A stretch of DNA of 41,084 bases, from contig CAMTOS010000017.1 of the NCBI GenBank assembly GCA_947074195.1, positions 1 to 41,084 of the forward strand, read 5' to 3'. Shown piece by piece: positions 1 to 8,486 of this stretch (position 1 is the stretch's first letter; every line of letters begins with the position of its first letter). The notes beneath the pieces are model-generated. The model made no database searches and was not told where the DNA came from. It saw only the letters and a program-made list of their open reading frames with translations. Source of the DNA: an uncultured Bacteroides sp. (GTDB lineage: Bacteria > Bacteroidota > Bacteroidia > Bacteroidales > Bacteroidaceae). The translations under genes were made by a program, and so were the position numbers.

Positions 1-2
1 CA

Positions 3-3000
3 CGTATCAGTTTTGCAGCTTCGCGACTCGACCTGAGCCGCGCCGAACAAAACCGCCTGCATACGTTCAGACTGACTTCAAACGATATACTGAATCATCG
101 CGCCGAACCTGATAAGGAGAAGTTGCTGCGCGATGCCAAAACACTGGCCTTTTTCCTGAAATGCATTTCGAAAGAAGATATACCGGAATCACTCTACAAA
201 CTTCTTCCTAAAAAGGATAATACTTATCTGCTGACTCCGCCCACGCATGAAAAAGTGGAGAAGATGCGTGTATGTTTTGAGTATGCCGATGATGAATATC
301 TCTACGTCATTCCGGTAGACAGTGTGAGCGAAGAGGCATTACGGGTAAAATATAATGTGGAGCAAATCAATGACTTCTTTTCTGAAACCTGCGAACAGCT
401 GTGGCCGCATTGCCGTCTGAATCTTCTGGATGTATCGATTGACCCGCATACACAAATACTCACCCCGGGAATCATTGTACTGGAGCCCGATTATCTGATA
501 GACATCAGTTCGCTGGCGGAATGTTTTAAGGATTATGGGCATCATCCGGCCAATTATCTTCTGGCACGGCTGAAACCGATTGAGAATGCAATGCCACTAC
601 TGATCGGGAACATTGCCAACCTCTTTCTGGATGAATGGATTTATAGCGAAAGCGAACCCGACTATATGGAGTGCATGAAGAAAGCATTCCGTCAATATCC
701 CATTGAACTGGCTGCCTGCAGTGAATTGTTAGAGCCGGGCAAAGCACGCGATTTTGCAGATGCCTGCAAGAATCATTTTAATCGTCTGAAAGAAACGGTG
801 AATGTGAAGTTTAAGGAGTCGGGATATGATTTCGATAAAACGACCGCTGTGTTAGAACCATCTTATATCTGCGAAGCATTGGGTTTACAGGGACGACTGG
901 ACTATATGCAGCAGGATATGAGTAAGTTCATCGAAATGAAATCGGGAAAAGCGGATGAGTTTACACAGCAACCCAACATTGTACCGCGCGAAAACAATAT
1001 GATTCAGATGATGCTTTATCATGCTGTGCTGCATTATTCGATGAAGCAGCCTCATCAGAAGGTAAAGCCTTATCTGCTTTATACACGCTATCCGCTGCTC
1101 TACCCTGCCCGCCCCAACTGGTCGATGCTGAAACGTACCATCGATTTGCGAAATCGTATTGTGGCAGAAGAATTTGGTATTCAGCTTCGCAACTCCATTC
1201 ATTACACCGAGGAACGTTTAAAGGCAATTGATGCGGATGTGCTGAACGAGAAAAACATAAGAGGACGCTTCTGGGAAAACTATCTTCGACCGGAGATTGA
1301 TAAGTTTAAAGAGGCTCTTGTTAATTTATCCTCCACAGAGAAGGCATATTTCTATATGCTTTATAATTTCATCACCAAAGAGTTGTATACCAGCAAATCG
1401 GGTGATGTGGATTATGATTCGCGCCGTGGTGCTTCAGCTTTATGGAATTCTACGCTGACAGAAAAGAATGAGGCCGGAGAAATTTTATATGATCTTAGCA
1501 TCAGTAAGAATGAAGCAAATCTGGCGAGCAAAGCAAAGATCACATTCGATATCCCATCGAATGTGGAGGATGAAAGAGGTTTGCCAAATTTCCGCAAGGG
1601 GGATGCGATTGTTCTTTATGAGCGCAATGGCAAGAAAGATAATGCTACGAATAAAATGGTGTTCAAAGGAAATATCGAGGAAATTACCGATACGCAACTG
1701 ACTGTCCGCTTAAGAGCAACGCAACATAATACGGCGGTGATTCCTGAAAAGAGTCTGTATGCCATCGAACGGGACAGTATGGATACAACTTTCAGACATA
1801 TGTATACAGGGCTCTATCATTTTATGACAGCCAATAAGGAGCGGCGCGATTTGTTACTATCAAAACGTGCACCACAAATTGATGCATCGTATTCTGAAAA
1901 GATAAAAGAGGCGAAAAATGATTTCGACCGGGCAACACTGAAAGCACTTGCAGCGAAAGATTACTTCCTGCTGATTGGCCCGCCGGGAACGGGGAAAACT
2001 TCGTGGGCATTGCGACAGATGGTGGAGAGTTTTCACGCCAACCCTGAAGCACAAATTCTGCTTTTATCATACACCAATCGTGCAGTAGATGAAATCTGCA
2101 AAATGCTGACTTCTATTCAACCGCAGATTGATTTCATTCGTATTGGTAGTGAACTTTCCTGTGAACCGGCTTATCGCCCTTACCTGATAGAGAATGTACT
2201 GAAGAGTTGCGATAAACGTGCGGATGTAGTAGACCGGATTGGCAAGTGTCGCGTAATTGTAGGTACAGTGGCAGCCATCTCAGGCAAACCGGAACTGTTC
2301 AAACTGAAACGCTTTGATGTGGCAATTGTAGATGAAGCGACTCAGATACTTGAACCGCAACTTATCGGTATTCTTTGTGCCCGCACGCCGCAGGGAGCAA
2401 ATGCCATAGGGAAGTTCATTCTGATTGGCGACCATAAGCAACTTCCGGCTGTTGTGCTGCAAAGTGCAGAGAAATCGGAAATCTATGAACCGGAATTACA
2501 GGAGATTGGCCTGCTCAATCTGAAAGATTCGTTGTTTGAGCGATTGTATAATACGCTTCGGAAAGAAAATGAATCCGAATCGATACAAGAGAATCCATTT
2601 TGTGATATGCTGAGCCGGCAGGGACGTATGCATCCGGAAGTTGCGCGACTGGCCAACGAAGCTTTTTATCACAATCGTCTGCACACGGTGGGCTTACCTC
2701 ATCAGACTGAGACAGAAAGCACGTATGAACGCACCATCTTTATTCCTTCCAAACCGGAGCCAATGGGAGGACAAATTAAGATTAATCACGATGAAGCCTG
2801 TATAGTGGCAAAGCTGGCAAAAGAAGTTTTTGAAAGAGAAAGCAAAGCCGGAATCTTCGATATCACCAAAACACTGGGTATAATTACTCCCTACAGAAGT
2901 CAGATAGCTTTAATCCGTAAAGAGATAGCCCGTCTTGACATTCCGGAGTTACAGGAGATAGCAATTGATACAGTGGAAAGATATCAGGGAAGTGAGCGTG

Positions 3001-3212
3001 ATGTCATTATTTACTCGTTTAGCGTAAACACTACCCATCAGTTGAAGTATCTGCCGAACATTACCGAAGATGAAGGTGTGATTATCGACCGGAAACTGAA
3101 CGTAGCGCTAACCAGAGCAAGGAAACAGCTCTTTATTACAGGGGTAAAAGAGATACTTGAAATGAATCCGATTTACCAAAATTTGATAAAACAGATTGAA
3201 AAGGCGACATGA
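3..3212 (+). CDS. Dna2-like PD-(D/E)XK nuclease / superfamily 1 helicase (5' partial)
   Basis: The frame is open from base 3 without a stop, so the true start lies before the window; the TTG at 123 is only an internal codon. The visible 1069 residues join a RecB/Cas4-type nuclease to an Upf1/Dna2-type helicase. Nuclease signature: GRLDY (Asp about 300) followed by FIEMKSGK (Glu about 311, Lys about 313). Helicase motifs: GPPGTGKT Walker A (about 659-666), VDEATQ Walker B (about 776), GDHKQLPA, RQGRMHPE, ITPYRSQI, DTVERYQGSERD and VALTRARKQL. Such proteins unwind DNA and trim single-stranded ends in repair or replication; some relatives serve in phage defence. The upstream neighbour is not visible, so context does not separate these roles. 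Family assignment is firm, cellular role inferred. Confidence 0.9.
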   Translation, partial: RISFAASRLDLSRAEQNRLHTFRLTSNDILNHRAEPDKEKLLRDAKTLAFFLKCISKEDIPESLYKLLPKKDNTYLLTPPTHEKVEKMRVCFEYADDEYLYVIPVDSVSEEALRVKYNVEQINDFFSETCEQLWPHCRLNLLDVSIDPHTQILTPGIIVLEPDYLIDISSLAECFKDYGHHPANYLLARLKPIENAMPLLIGNIANLFLDEWIYSESEPDYMECMKKAFRQYPIELAACSELLEPGKARDFADACKNHFNRLKETVNVKFKESGYDFDKTTAVLEPSYICEALGLQGRLDYMQQDMSKFIEMKSGKADEFTQQPNIVPRENNMIQMMLYHAVLHYSMKQPHQKVKPYLLYTRYPLLYPARPNWSMLKRTIDLRNRIVAEEFGIQLRNSIHYTEERLKAIDADVLNEKNIRGRFWENYLRPEIDKFKEALVNLSSTEKAYFYMLYNFITKELYTSKSGDVDYDSRRGASALWNSTLTEKNEAGEILYDLSISKNEANLASKAKITFDIPSNVEDERGLPNFRKGDAIVLYERNGKKDNATNKMVFKGNIEEITDTQLTVRLRATQHNTAVIPEKSLYAIERDSMDTTFRHMYTGLYHFMTANKERRDLLLSKRAPQIDASYSEKIKEAKNDFDRATLKALAAKDYFLLIGPPGTGKTSWALRQMVESFHANPEAQILLLSYTNRAVDEICKMLTSIQPQIDFIRIGSELSCEPAYRPYLIENVLKSCDKRADVVDRIGKCRVIVGTVAAISGKPELFKLKRFDVAIVDEATQILEPQLIGILCARTPQGANAIGKFILIGDHKQLPAVVLQSAEKSEIYEPELQEIGLLNLKDSLFERLYNTLRKENESESIQENPFCDMLSRQGRMHPEVARLANEAFYHNRLHTVGLPHQTETESTYERTIFIPSKPEPMGGQIKINHDEACIVAKLAKEVFERESKAGIFDITKTLGIITPYRSQIALIRKEIARLDIPELQEIAIDTVERYQGSERDVIIYSFSVNTTHQLKYLPNITEDEGVIIDRKLNVALTRARKQLFITGVKEILEMNPIYQNLIKQIEKAT

Positions 3213-3263
3213 TTTTATAACCTTTACAGACATTAGTTTTTATTCTTTCTTTTATGTGTTTTG

Positions 3264-3298
3264 TTAACATCGGAATATGAAAGAAACCCCTATATTTG
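3264..3298 (+). promoter_or_regulatory. Promoter of small RNA copy 1
   Basis: TATATTTG at 3291-3298 fits the Bacteroidetes -7 consensus TAnnTTTG. A TTAACA at 3264-3269 sits 21 bases upstream, where the -33 box is expected. The same two elements with the same spacing recur in copy 2. TTTCTTT (3246-3252) and AAAGAAA (3280-3286) form an imperfect inverted repeat flanking the -33 region in both copies. The start of transcription should be about 3303-3306. Confidence 0.65.
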
Positions 3299-3302
3299 CA
3301 CT

Positions 3303-3370
3303 ACGTTTTTTTCATAGAGATTTAGATTTAAGGTTAGAAAAACTGGGATGTCGTGAGACATCCCTTTTTT
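3303..3370 (+). ncRNA. Small RNA, tandem copy 1 (about 68 nt)
   Basis: A short unit lies between a -7 box and a strong intrinsic terminator and has no plausible reading frame. The first 39 bases (3303-3341) are identical to copy 2 (3516-3554). They contain a U7 run and then an AU-rich probably single-stranded stretch with AGATTTAG and AGATTTAAGG. The 3' end is a hairpin, gggatgtc / gacatccc with GTGA loop (3345-3364), followed by six T. Tandem paralogous short RNAs recall the FopS family of Bacteroides small RNAs, reported to repress SusC-type transporter genes. That match is from memory of the family and unverified. Confidence 0.65.
3345..3370 (+). terminator. Intrinsic terminator of small RNA copy 1
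   Basis: Eight-base-pair stem gggatgtc / gacatccc closed by a GTGA (GNRA-type) loop and followed directly by TTTTTT. Confidence 0.8.
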
Positions 3371-3476
3371 ATTACTTCCCAATTTGAATTGGTAAACTAC
3401 CACAATTTACTCTTTCTTGAATCTATTTCAGAATCTTTGCAGATGTTAGTGTTTATTCTTTCTTTTATGCAATTTA

Positions 3477-3511
3477 TTAACAACTACATATGAAAGAAAG
3501 TGCTATATTTG
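3477..3511 (+). promoter_or_regulatory. Promoter of small RNA copy 2
   Basis: TATATTTG at 3504-3511 with TTAACA at 3477-3482, spacer 21, exactly as in copy 1. The flanking CTTTCTTTTATG and ATATGAAAGAAA are also kept, while much of the DNA around them has diverged. This points to selection on the promoter and possibly on an operator. Confidence 0.65.
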
Positions 3512-3515
3512 CATC

Positions 3516-3583
3516 ACGTTTTTTTCATAGAGATTTAGATTTAAGGTTAGAAAATTGTGGATGTCGTGAGACATCCCTTTTTT
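3516..3583 (+). ncRNA. Small RNA, tandem copy 2 (about 68 nt)
   Basis: Second copy of the unit, offset 213 bases from copy 1. The 5' 39 bases are identical to copy 1, and the short linker before the hairpin differs (ttgt in place of actg). The terminator stem is ggatgtc / gacatcc with the same GTGA loop, followed by T6. The identical 5' part and the varying linker fit an RNA whose seed region is under selection. The 210 bases between 3584 and 3800 hold nothing I can recognise. Confidence 0.65.
3559..3583 (+). terminator. Intrinsic terminator of small RNA copy 2
   Basis: Seven-base-pair stem ggatgtc / gacatcc with GTGA loop, followed by six T. The loop is identical to copy 1. Confidence 0.8.
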
Positions 3584-3800
3584 ATTTATAGCCACTTCGT
3601 TTTTATCCCTCTTTTCAACTCTGCATAGCTTAATTAGAATAAGCTTTATCCTCAAATGTATCTATGAAATAAAATCTATATTCTTTCTGTCCAATCGTTA
3701 CTATAAAATCTCTACACTATGTGATTGCTCTCTGTTTCCTGACAGATTATATCTTCTATACCAATTATTATTACTATTGATCTCATCTTCATATATAAAC

Positions 3801-3824
3801 AAAAAAAGAGCCTTTCAGCTCTTT
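3801..3824 (-). terminator. Terminator of the tatC operon
   Basis: Read on the minus strand, a seven-base-pair stem (AAAGAGC / GCTCTTT, loop of six) is followed by a T-run (3801-3807 as A on the plus strand). It overlaps the tatC stop codon at 3815-3817. Confidence 0.7.
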
Positions 3825-4606
3825 TCTCTTTCTACCTCTTTTATCATGGGTATACTCATTTCGTAAAGTAAATAAAGCGGTATTGCTACTACTGCCAGCG
3901 TAAACGGATCGCCCGTTGGAGTAATAATAGCCGCTATAATCACGATAATCACAATGGCATGGCGACGGTATTTCTTCAGGAACGATTTGTTGACCAGCCC
4001 TAACAAAGAAAGTAACCATGTGATTAACGGAAGCTCGAATGCCAGTCCCATACAGAGAATCAGCATCATAAAGTTGTCTATGTACGAATTAAGCGATATC
4101 ACGTTCTCTATCTGGCTACTTAACTGATAGGTTGACAAGAACCTTAAAGTGAGCGGATAGACCATGAAATAGCCCAATAAGACACCTACAAAAAACATCA
4201 CCGTACCCAGCAGTAAAGCTTTCTTTACTCCTCCGCGCTCTTTTGGATAAAGTGCAGGCTTGATAAACCGCCAGACTTCATAAAAGATATAAGGAGTAGC
4301 AGTCACCACAGACATCCAGAAAGCCGTAGAAACATGAATAAGAAACGGTGCTGCCAGATTGATATTAATCAGAGACAACTGAAATTCCTGCGTAAAGAAG
4401 TCATCCTGCAAGTTGAAGGTATGACCTATTTTACGGAGAAGTTCATAAAAAACAAAATCATCCTGGCATGGAGCCATGATGACATGTTCAAACAAATAGG
4501 GCATAGCTATGAAATAGATAATAGCTACTGCAAGCCATACACCCATTATTCGGAACAACGATCGGCGAAGTACGTCGAGGTGATCCCAGAAAGTCATTTC
4601 TGCCAT
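3815..4606 (-). CDS. tatC: Sec-independent protein translocase TatC
   Basis: TatC is the multi-spanning inner-membrane receptor of the twin-arginine pathway, which exports folded and often cofactor-bearing proteins. The 263 residues match the family length and six-helix layout. Family signatures are visible: the N-terminal HLDVLRRSLFRI, FYEVWRFIKPALYPKERG after the third helix, an acidic FELPL and the late ITPTGDPFTL. It begins 9 bases after tatA and is the last gene of an operon GSCFA-murF/alr-tatA-tatC. There is one TatA-type gene here and no tatB visible, a minimal TatAC arrangement. Confidence 0.95.
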   Translation of the reverse strand: MAEMTFWDHLDVLRRSLFRIMGVWLAVAIIYFIAMPYLFEHVIMAPCQDDFVFYELLRKIGHTFNLQDDFFTQEFQLSLININLAAPFLIHVSTAFWMSVVTATPYIFYEVWRFIKPALYPKERGGVKKALLLGTVMFFVGVLLGYFMVYPLTLRFLSTYQLSSQIENVISLNSYIDNFMMLILCMGLAFELPLITWLLSLLGLVNKSFLKKYRRHAIVIIVIIAAIITPTGDPFTLAVVAIPLYLLYEMSIPMIKEVEREKS

Positions 4607-4615
4607 AACACCCCG

Positions 4616-4834
4616 TTACTTCTTTTCTGTATCGTCAGTATTAAGATCGTCTTTTGCTTTCTTTATTTCTTCTGATGCTTCGTTTACACCATCTTTAAAG
4701 CTTTTTACTCCCTTACCCAAACCCTTCATCAGTTCAGGAATTTTCTTACCGCCAAAAAGCAGAAGGAAGATTAAAGCGATAATGATCCATTCTGATCCGC
4801 TTGGGAGAAAGCCTAATAATAATTGCACATTCAT
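4616..4834 (-). CDS. tatA: Twin-arginine translocase subunit TatA/TatE
   Basis: A 72-residue protein with one N-terminal membrane helix (about residues 14-28), the hinge [19 protein letters not shown] typical of TatA, then an amphipathic helix and a charged Lys/Asp/Glu-rich tail. TatA oligomers form the transport pore around TatC, encoded next on the same strand. The gene lies 35 bases downstream of murF-alr, so co-transcription is likely. A TatB role is less likely because of the short tail and the FGGKKIPE motif. Confidence 0.92.
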   Translation of the reverse strand: MNVQLLLGFLPSGSEWIIIALIFLLLFGGKKIPELMKGLGKGVKSFKDGVNEASEEIKKAKDDLNTDDTEKK

Positions 4835-4869
4835 AATATATAGTATATAATTAATAATTAAAATTCCGT

Positions 4870-7350
4870 TTAATCCTGATAATAGACACGCTTCACACGT
4901 GATGAGATACCTGTCAGAATTTCGTAAGGTATCGTTTCGAGCACATCGGAAAGGACAGTTAGCGGCAATTCATCACCAAAGATGGTAACAGCATCGCCTT
5001 CGCTGCAATCAATGCCTGTAACATCGATCATGCAGACATCCATACAGATATTACCCACATAAGGGGCTTTTTGTTCATTTACAATACAATAACCTTTGCC
5101 ATTACCCAAATGACGGTTCAGTCCGTCGGCATAACCAATAGGGATAACTGCAATACGCGACGGGCGTTCAAGATGTCCTTTACGGCTATAACCCACTGTT
5201 TCATCCTGTGACACTTCGCGCAGCTGAAGAATGGTACTTCGCAGTGTACTTACATTATGAATCAAAGAATTATCAACCGGATTGACACCATACAAACCGA
5301 TACCCAGACGTACCATATCGTATTGCGCCTCAGGGAAACGCAAAATACCGGCAGTATTGCATATATGTTTTAAGATGCGATGCGGAAACTCCTCCTGCAA
5401 CATCGTTGATAAATGGTCGAATAAGGAGATCTGCTGACGACTGAAATCATCGAACTCAGCAGAATCACTACCTACAAAATGAGAGAATACCGAACGTGGA
5501 ATCAATGCCTTCTGACTTTTCAGACGCTCTATGAGCTTAGGCATATCACTGGCTGAGAAGCCTAAACGATGCATTCCGGTATCGACTTTAATATGTACCG
5601 GGAAATTGGTGATTCCTTCTTTCTCGGCAGCACGGATTAAAGCATCAAGCAGCTGGAAATTGTAGACTTCCGGCTCCAGTTTATAGTCGAACATGGTTTT
5701 GAACGCCGAGAATTCCGGATCCATAATTATGATAGATGCAGTTACTCCTGCCTTTCTTAGTTCTGCACCTTCATCGGCAACAGCTACGGCAAGATAATCG
5801 GCACGGTGCTCCTGCAATGTTTTTGCCACTTCATCTGAACCTGCACCGTAAGCAGATGCCTTCACCATACAAACCACTTTTGTTTCGGGTTGGAGTTTAG
5901 AGCGATAGAAGTTCAGATTCTCTACCATTGCACGAAGATTTACTTCGAGTGTAGTTTTGTGGACTTTCAGTACCAGTGCCTCGGTAACTTGATCGAAGCC
6001 AAAAGAACGTGAGCCTTTGATAAGGATTACCTCATCGTGAAGATTCTTAAGTGCATCCGAAGCTAAAAGCTCTGCAGTAGTATTGAAGAAGTACTTCTCC
6101 ATATTGAATCGTGATGCAGCTCCTGAGATATGAGGACCTACCCCGATGATTTTCGTAATTCCACGCTTTTCAATCAGCTGTGCCACTTTACGATAAAGGG
6201 CAGTAGGCGTCTGACCTGTTTCGAGAATATCCGATAAGATCAATGTATGTTTACGTTCTTTATAATCAGAACGGCGAGTCATAAAATCGAGAGCAATGTC
6301 AAGAGAGGCAAGATCGCTGTTATAGCTGTCGTTTATTAATATACAGCCACGTTTCCCTTCTTTCACTTCCAGGCGCATAGCCACAGGTTCTAGGCGAACC
6401 ATTCGTTCGGAAATTTCCTCACCGGGAACCAGCAGATACAAACAGGCAGCAAGACAATGCAGTACATTCTCTACTGATGCATCATCTATGAAAGGAATGC
6501 AGAAAGTATTCTCAAGACCAAGATAACGATAAGAAATAATGGTATGGTCAGCCTTCTTCTGAACCTTGCTGATGTAAAGCGGGCGTTCACTATCTTTCCG
6601 GCTCCAGGCTATTTCACGTGCAGTCAGCATCGATTTTGCCACACAGTTTGCGATTAATTCATTATCGCCATCATAGATGATTACGTCGCAATCCTTAAAG
6701 AGCATCAGTTTTTCCATACACTTCTCCTGCAGAGAAGCAAAGTTTTCCTGATGAGCACCACGGATGTTCGTAATAATTCCGATTGTAGGGCGAATAATCC
6801 GCTGAAGCGATCGCATTTCATCAGGTTGCGATATGCCGGCTTCGAATATGGCAAGCTCAGTTTCAGGTTCTATCTGCCAAACCGAAAGCGGTACTCCGAC
6901 CTGCGAATTGTATGAACGCGGGGAGCGAGCAATGTTATAATCTGAACACAACAACTGGTGCAGCCACTCTTTTACAATAGTTTTACCGTTGCTGCCAGTA
7001 ATACCAATGACAGGTATATTAATCTGATTACGATGACTCTCTGCAAGGCGTTGGAGCGCTTTCAAGGGATTGGAAACAACCAGCCAGTTGCAATTATCGT
7101 ATGTTTGGCCTTCCTGTTGTAACTGTTCATAGTCATCTGGTGTAAGCACGAAGTTGCGCACACCACGGTCATATAGTTCATGTATATATCGTGCTCCACT
7201 GTTGCGCTGAGTGGTCAACGCAAAAAATAATGTTTCTTCAGGAAAACTAAGTGAGCGGCTATCTGTTAGCAGCCACGCAATATTTATCTCTAAGTCACCA
7301 AAACGTTTGGCACTTATCAGAGCAGCAATTTCATCTATAGAATAGGACAT
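4870..7350 (-). CDS. murF-alr: Bifunctional UDP-MurNAc-tripeptide:D-Ala-D-Ala ligase / alanine racemase
   Basis: One 826-residue polypeptide joins two cell-wall enzymes. The N-terminal half (about 1-450) is MurF, with ATP loop GITGSNGKT (116-124) and [12 protein letters not shown]. It adds D-Ala-D-Ala to UDP-MurNAc-tripeptide. The C-terminal half (about 458-826) is a fold-type III PLP alanine racemase: [10 protein letters not shown] carries the PLP lysine (Lys497), followed by [29 protein letters not shown] and [15 protein letters not shown]. The racemase makes the D-alanine that, after Ddl, becomes the MurF substrate. This fusion is a known Bacteroidetes arrangement. It lies 55 bases after the GSCFA gene and just before tatA. 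Confidence 0.95.
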   Translation of the reverse strand: MSYSIDEIAALISAKRFGDLEINIAWLLTDSRSLSFPEETLFFALTTQRNSGARYIHELYDRGVRNFVLTPDDYEQLQQEGQTYDNCNWLVVSNPLKALQRLAESHRNQINIPVIGITGSNGKTIVKEWLHQLLCSDYNIARSPRSYNSQVGVPLSVWQIEPETELAIFEAGISQPDEMRSLQRIIRPTIGIITNIRGAHQENFASLQEKCMEKLMLFKDCDVIIYDGDNELIANCVAKSMLTAREIAWSRKDSERPLYISKVQKKADHTIISYRYLGLENTFCIPFIDDASVENVLHCLAACLYLLVPGEEISERMVRLEPVAMRLEVKEGKRGCILINDSYNSDLASLDIALDFMTRRSDYKERKHTLILSDILETGQTPTALYRKVAQLIEKRGITKIIGVGPHISGAASRFNMEKYFFNTTAELLASDALKNLHDEVILIKGSRSFGFDQVTEALVLKVHKTTLEVNLRAMVENLNFYRSKLQPETKVVCMVKASAYGAGSDEVAKTLQEHRADYLAVAVADEGAELRKAGVTASIIIMDPEFSAFKTMFDYKLEPEVYNFQLLDALIRAAEKEGITNFPVHIKVDTGMHRLGFSASDMPKLIERLKSQKALIPRSVFSHFVGSDSAEFDDFSRQQISLFDHLSTMLQEEFPHRILKHICNTAGILRFPEAQYDMVRLGIGLYGVNPVDNSLIHNVSTLRSTILQLREVSQDETVGYSRKGHLERPSRIAVIPIGYADGLNRHLGNGKGYCIVNEQKAPYVGNICMDVCMIDVTGIDCSEGDAVTIFGDELPLTVLSDVLETIPYEILTGISSRVKRVYYQD

Positions 7351-7405
7351 ATATCTAAGAATACTATTTGTTCAGCTTTGTGTTCTTATATCCGTCAAGC
7401 GATTT

Positions 7406-8386
7406 TTAAAGCAAAGATGCCTTAAAACGACTCTCTAAGTACGGATATTTTTCGCCAAGTTGATTTATTTTTAATATTAATTTTTCTAAAAAACACTTAT
7501 ACTCTGCTGAATCAGGGTAAAGCGGCCGGTGTTGTAACGATTTCTTAATTTTTTGACACGCTTGCATAATCCGTCTGGTCTCGTCAGAAAAGCAAGATGC
7601 AGAAAATCGGTTTTGTAAATACTGAATCGCCAGATTTGACGGATGATTCAGGTCATCGGCATAAAAACGATAGTCCCGCAATTCATCCATCATGATTTCA
7701 TAAGATGGAAAATAAGAGACGAAAGCAGGAAAAGCATCCTGCAACTGAGAGACAGCAAGAAGTAAAGTTGCTTTACTACGCTGATTCTCTATCAGGCCAT
7801 CGCGTAGATGCCGGATGGGACTTACGGTGAAGATGATCTTTAAGCCCGGATTAAGCCCGATTAATTGCTTTATCAGCGGAATATATATATCAACGATATC
7901 ATTTACACTAATGCGATAACGTATAAAATCTGATTCAGGACGTTTATGGCAATTGCCCACGACTTTATCATTCTCTTTATCCTTATATATATAAGATGTT
8001 CCGAATGTGATGAGAAGTCTGTCAAGCTTTCCGTGAATCATCGATGAAGTCTCATCAATGGCAGAGTTTATCTGTTGCAATGTTTCTGCTTCGGAAGATG
8101 TTGAGAATGAACCATGGTGCATTTTACTATGCCAAAGTTCGCGAAACAGGAAGAGGTCATCGTTTGTGTATATTTTATGACTGATTATCTCTGATAAAGC
8201 AGTTGCTATTGATACCGGATTATACAATATCCCGTAAGGATTCATCAGGGCACCAAAACATCCGTCAGCAAGCCATTTTCCCATATTCTCTGCAAAGCAG
8301 GAACCCATGAGAAGCAGTTGTTGCTGATGATTAATTTGTGGCATTTCCGGGATATTTACCGGAGTAATAAGGTCAACATTCATCAT
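7406..8386 (-). CDS. GSCFA family protein
   Basis: A 326-residue protein with the name-giving signature LLMGSCFAENMGKWL at about 26-40, then NPYGILYNPVSI and TFGTSYIYKD. The family is widespread in Bacteroidetes and resembles SGNH-type hydrolases: the serine of GSC would be the nucleophile, and DDLNHPSNLA near residue 240 could supply the Asp/His pair. No signal peptide or membrane segment is apparent, so a cytoplasmic enzyme is likely. The substrate is unknown. It is the first gene of the operon leading to murF-alr and tatAC, which hints at an envelope role. The start has two adjacent ATG codons (8386 and 8383). Confidence 0.85.
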   Translation of the reverse strand: MMNVDLITPVNIPEMPQINHQQQLLLMGSCFAENMGKWLADGCFGALMNPYGILYNPVSIATALSEIISHKIYTNDDLFLFRELWHSKMHHGSFSTSSEAETLQQINSAIDETSSMIHGKLDRLLITFGTSYIYKDKENDKVVGNCHKRPESDFIRYRISVNDIVDIYIPLIKQLIGLNPGLKIIFTVSPIRHLRDGLIENQRSKATLLLAVSQLQDAFPAFVSYFPSYEIMMDELRDYRFYADDLNHPSNLAIQYLQNRFSASCFSDETRRIMQACQKIKKSLQHRPLYPDSAEYKCFLEKLILKINQLGEKYPYLESRFKASLL

Positions 8387-8408
8387 TCGTCAAGCATGTT
8401 TTGTACAT

Positions 8409-8416
8409 CAAAGATA
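8409..8416 (-). promoter_or_regulatory. Candidate -7 box of the GSCFA-murF/alr-tatAC operon
   Basis: TATCTTTG on the minus strand matches TAnnTTTG. It lies 22 bases upstream of the GSCFA start codon. No clear -33 box is seen at the usual distance. Confidence 0.45.
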
Positions 8417-8486
8417 AATGATGAATAAGAATTAACCCTATAACAAGTCATAAAATTAGGGATAATTGAGCCTCTTTACGTTTATC

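Noticed and set aside
3222..3583. Insertion-sequence ends or a duplicated att site
   Set aside because: The repeated parts are promoter, RNA core and terminator in direct order; there is no transposase, no inverted terminal repeat and no target duplication.
3584..3800. Possible small gene before the tatC terminator
   Set aside because: AT-rich, no frame of useful length with start and codon bias, no repeat or hairpin of note.
4334..4675. Plus-strand open frame of 113 codons
   Set aside because: It is antisense to tatC/tatA, whose protein motifs are clear; it has no family features and no promoter.
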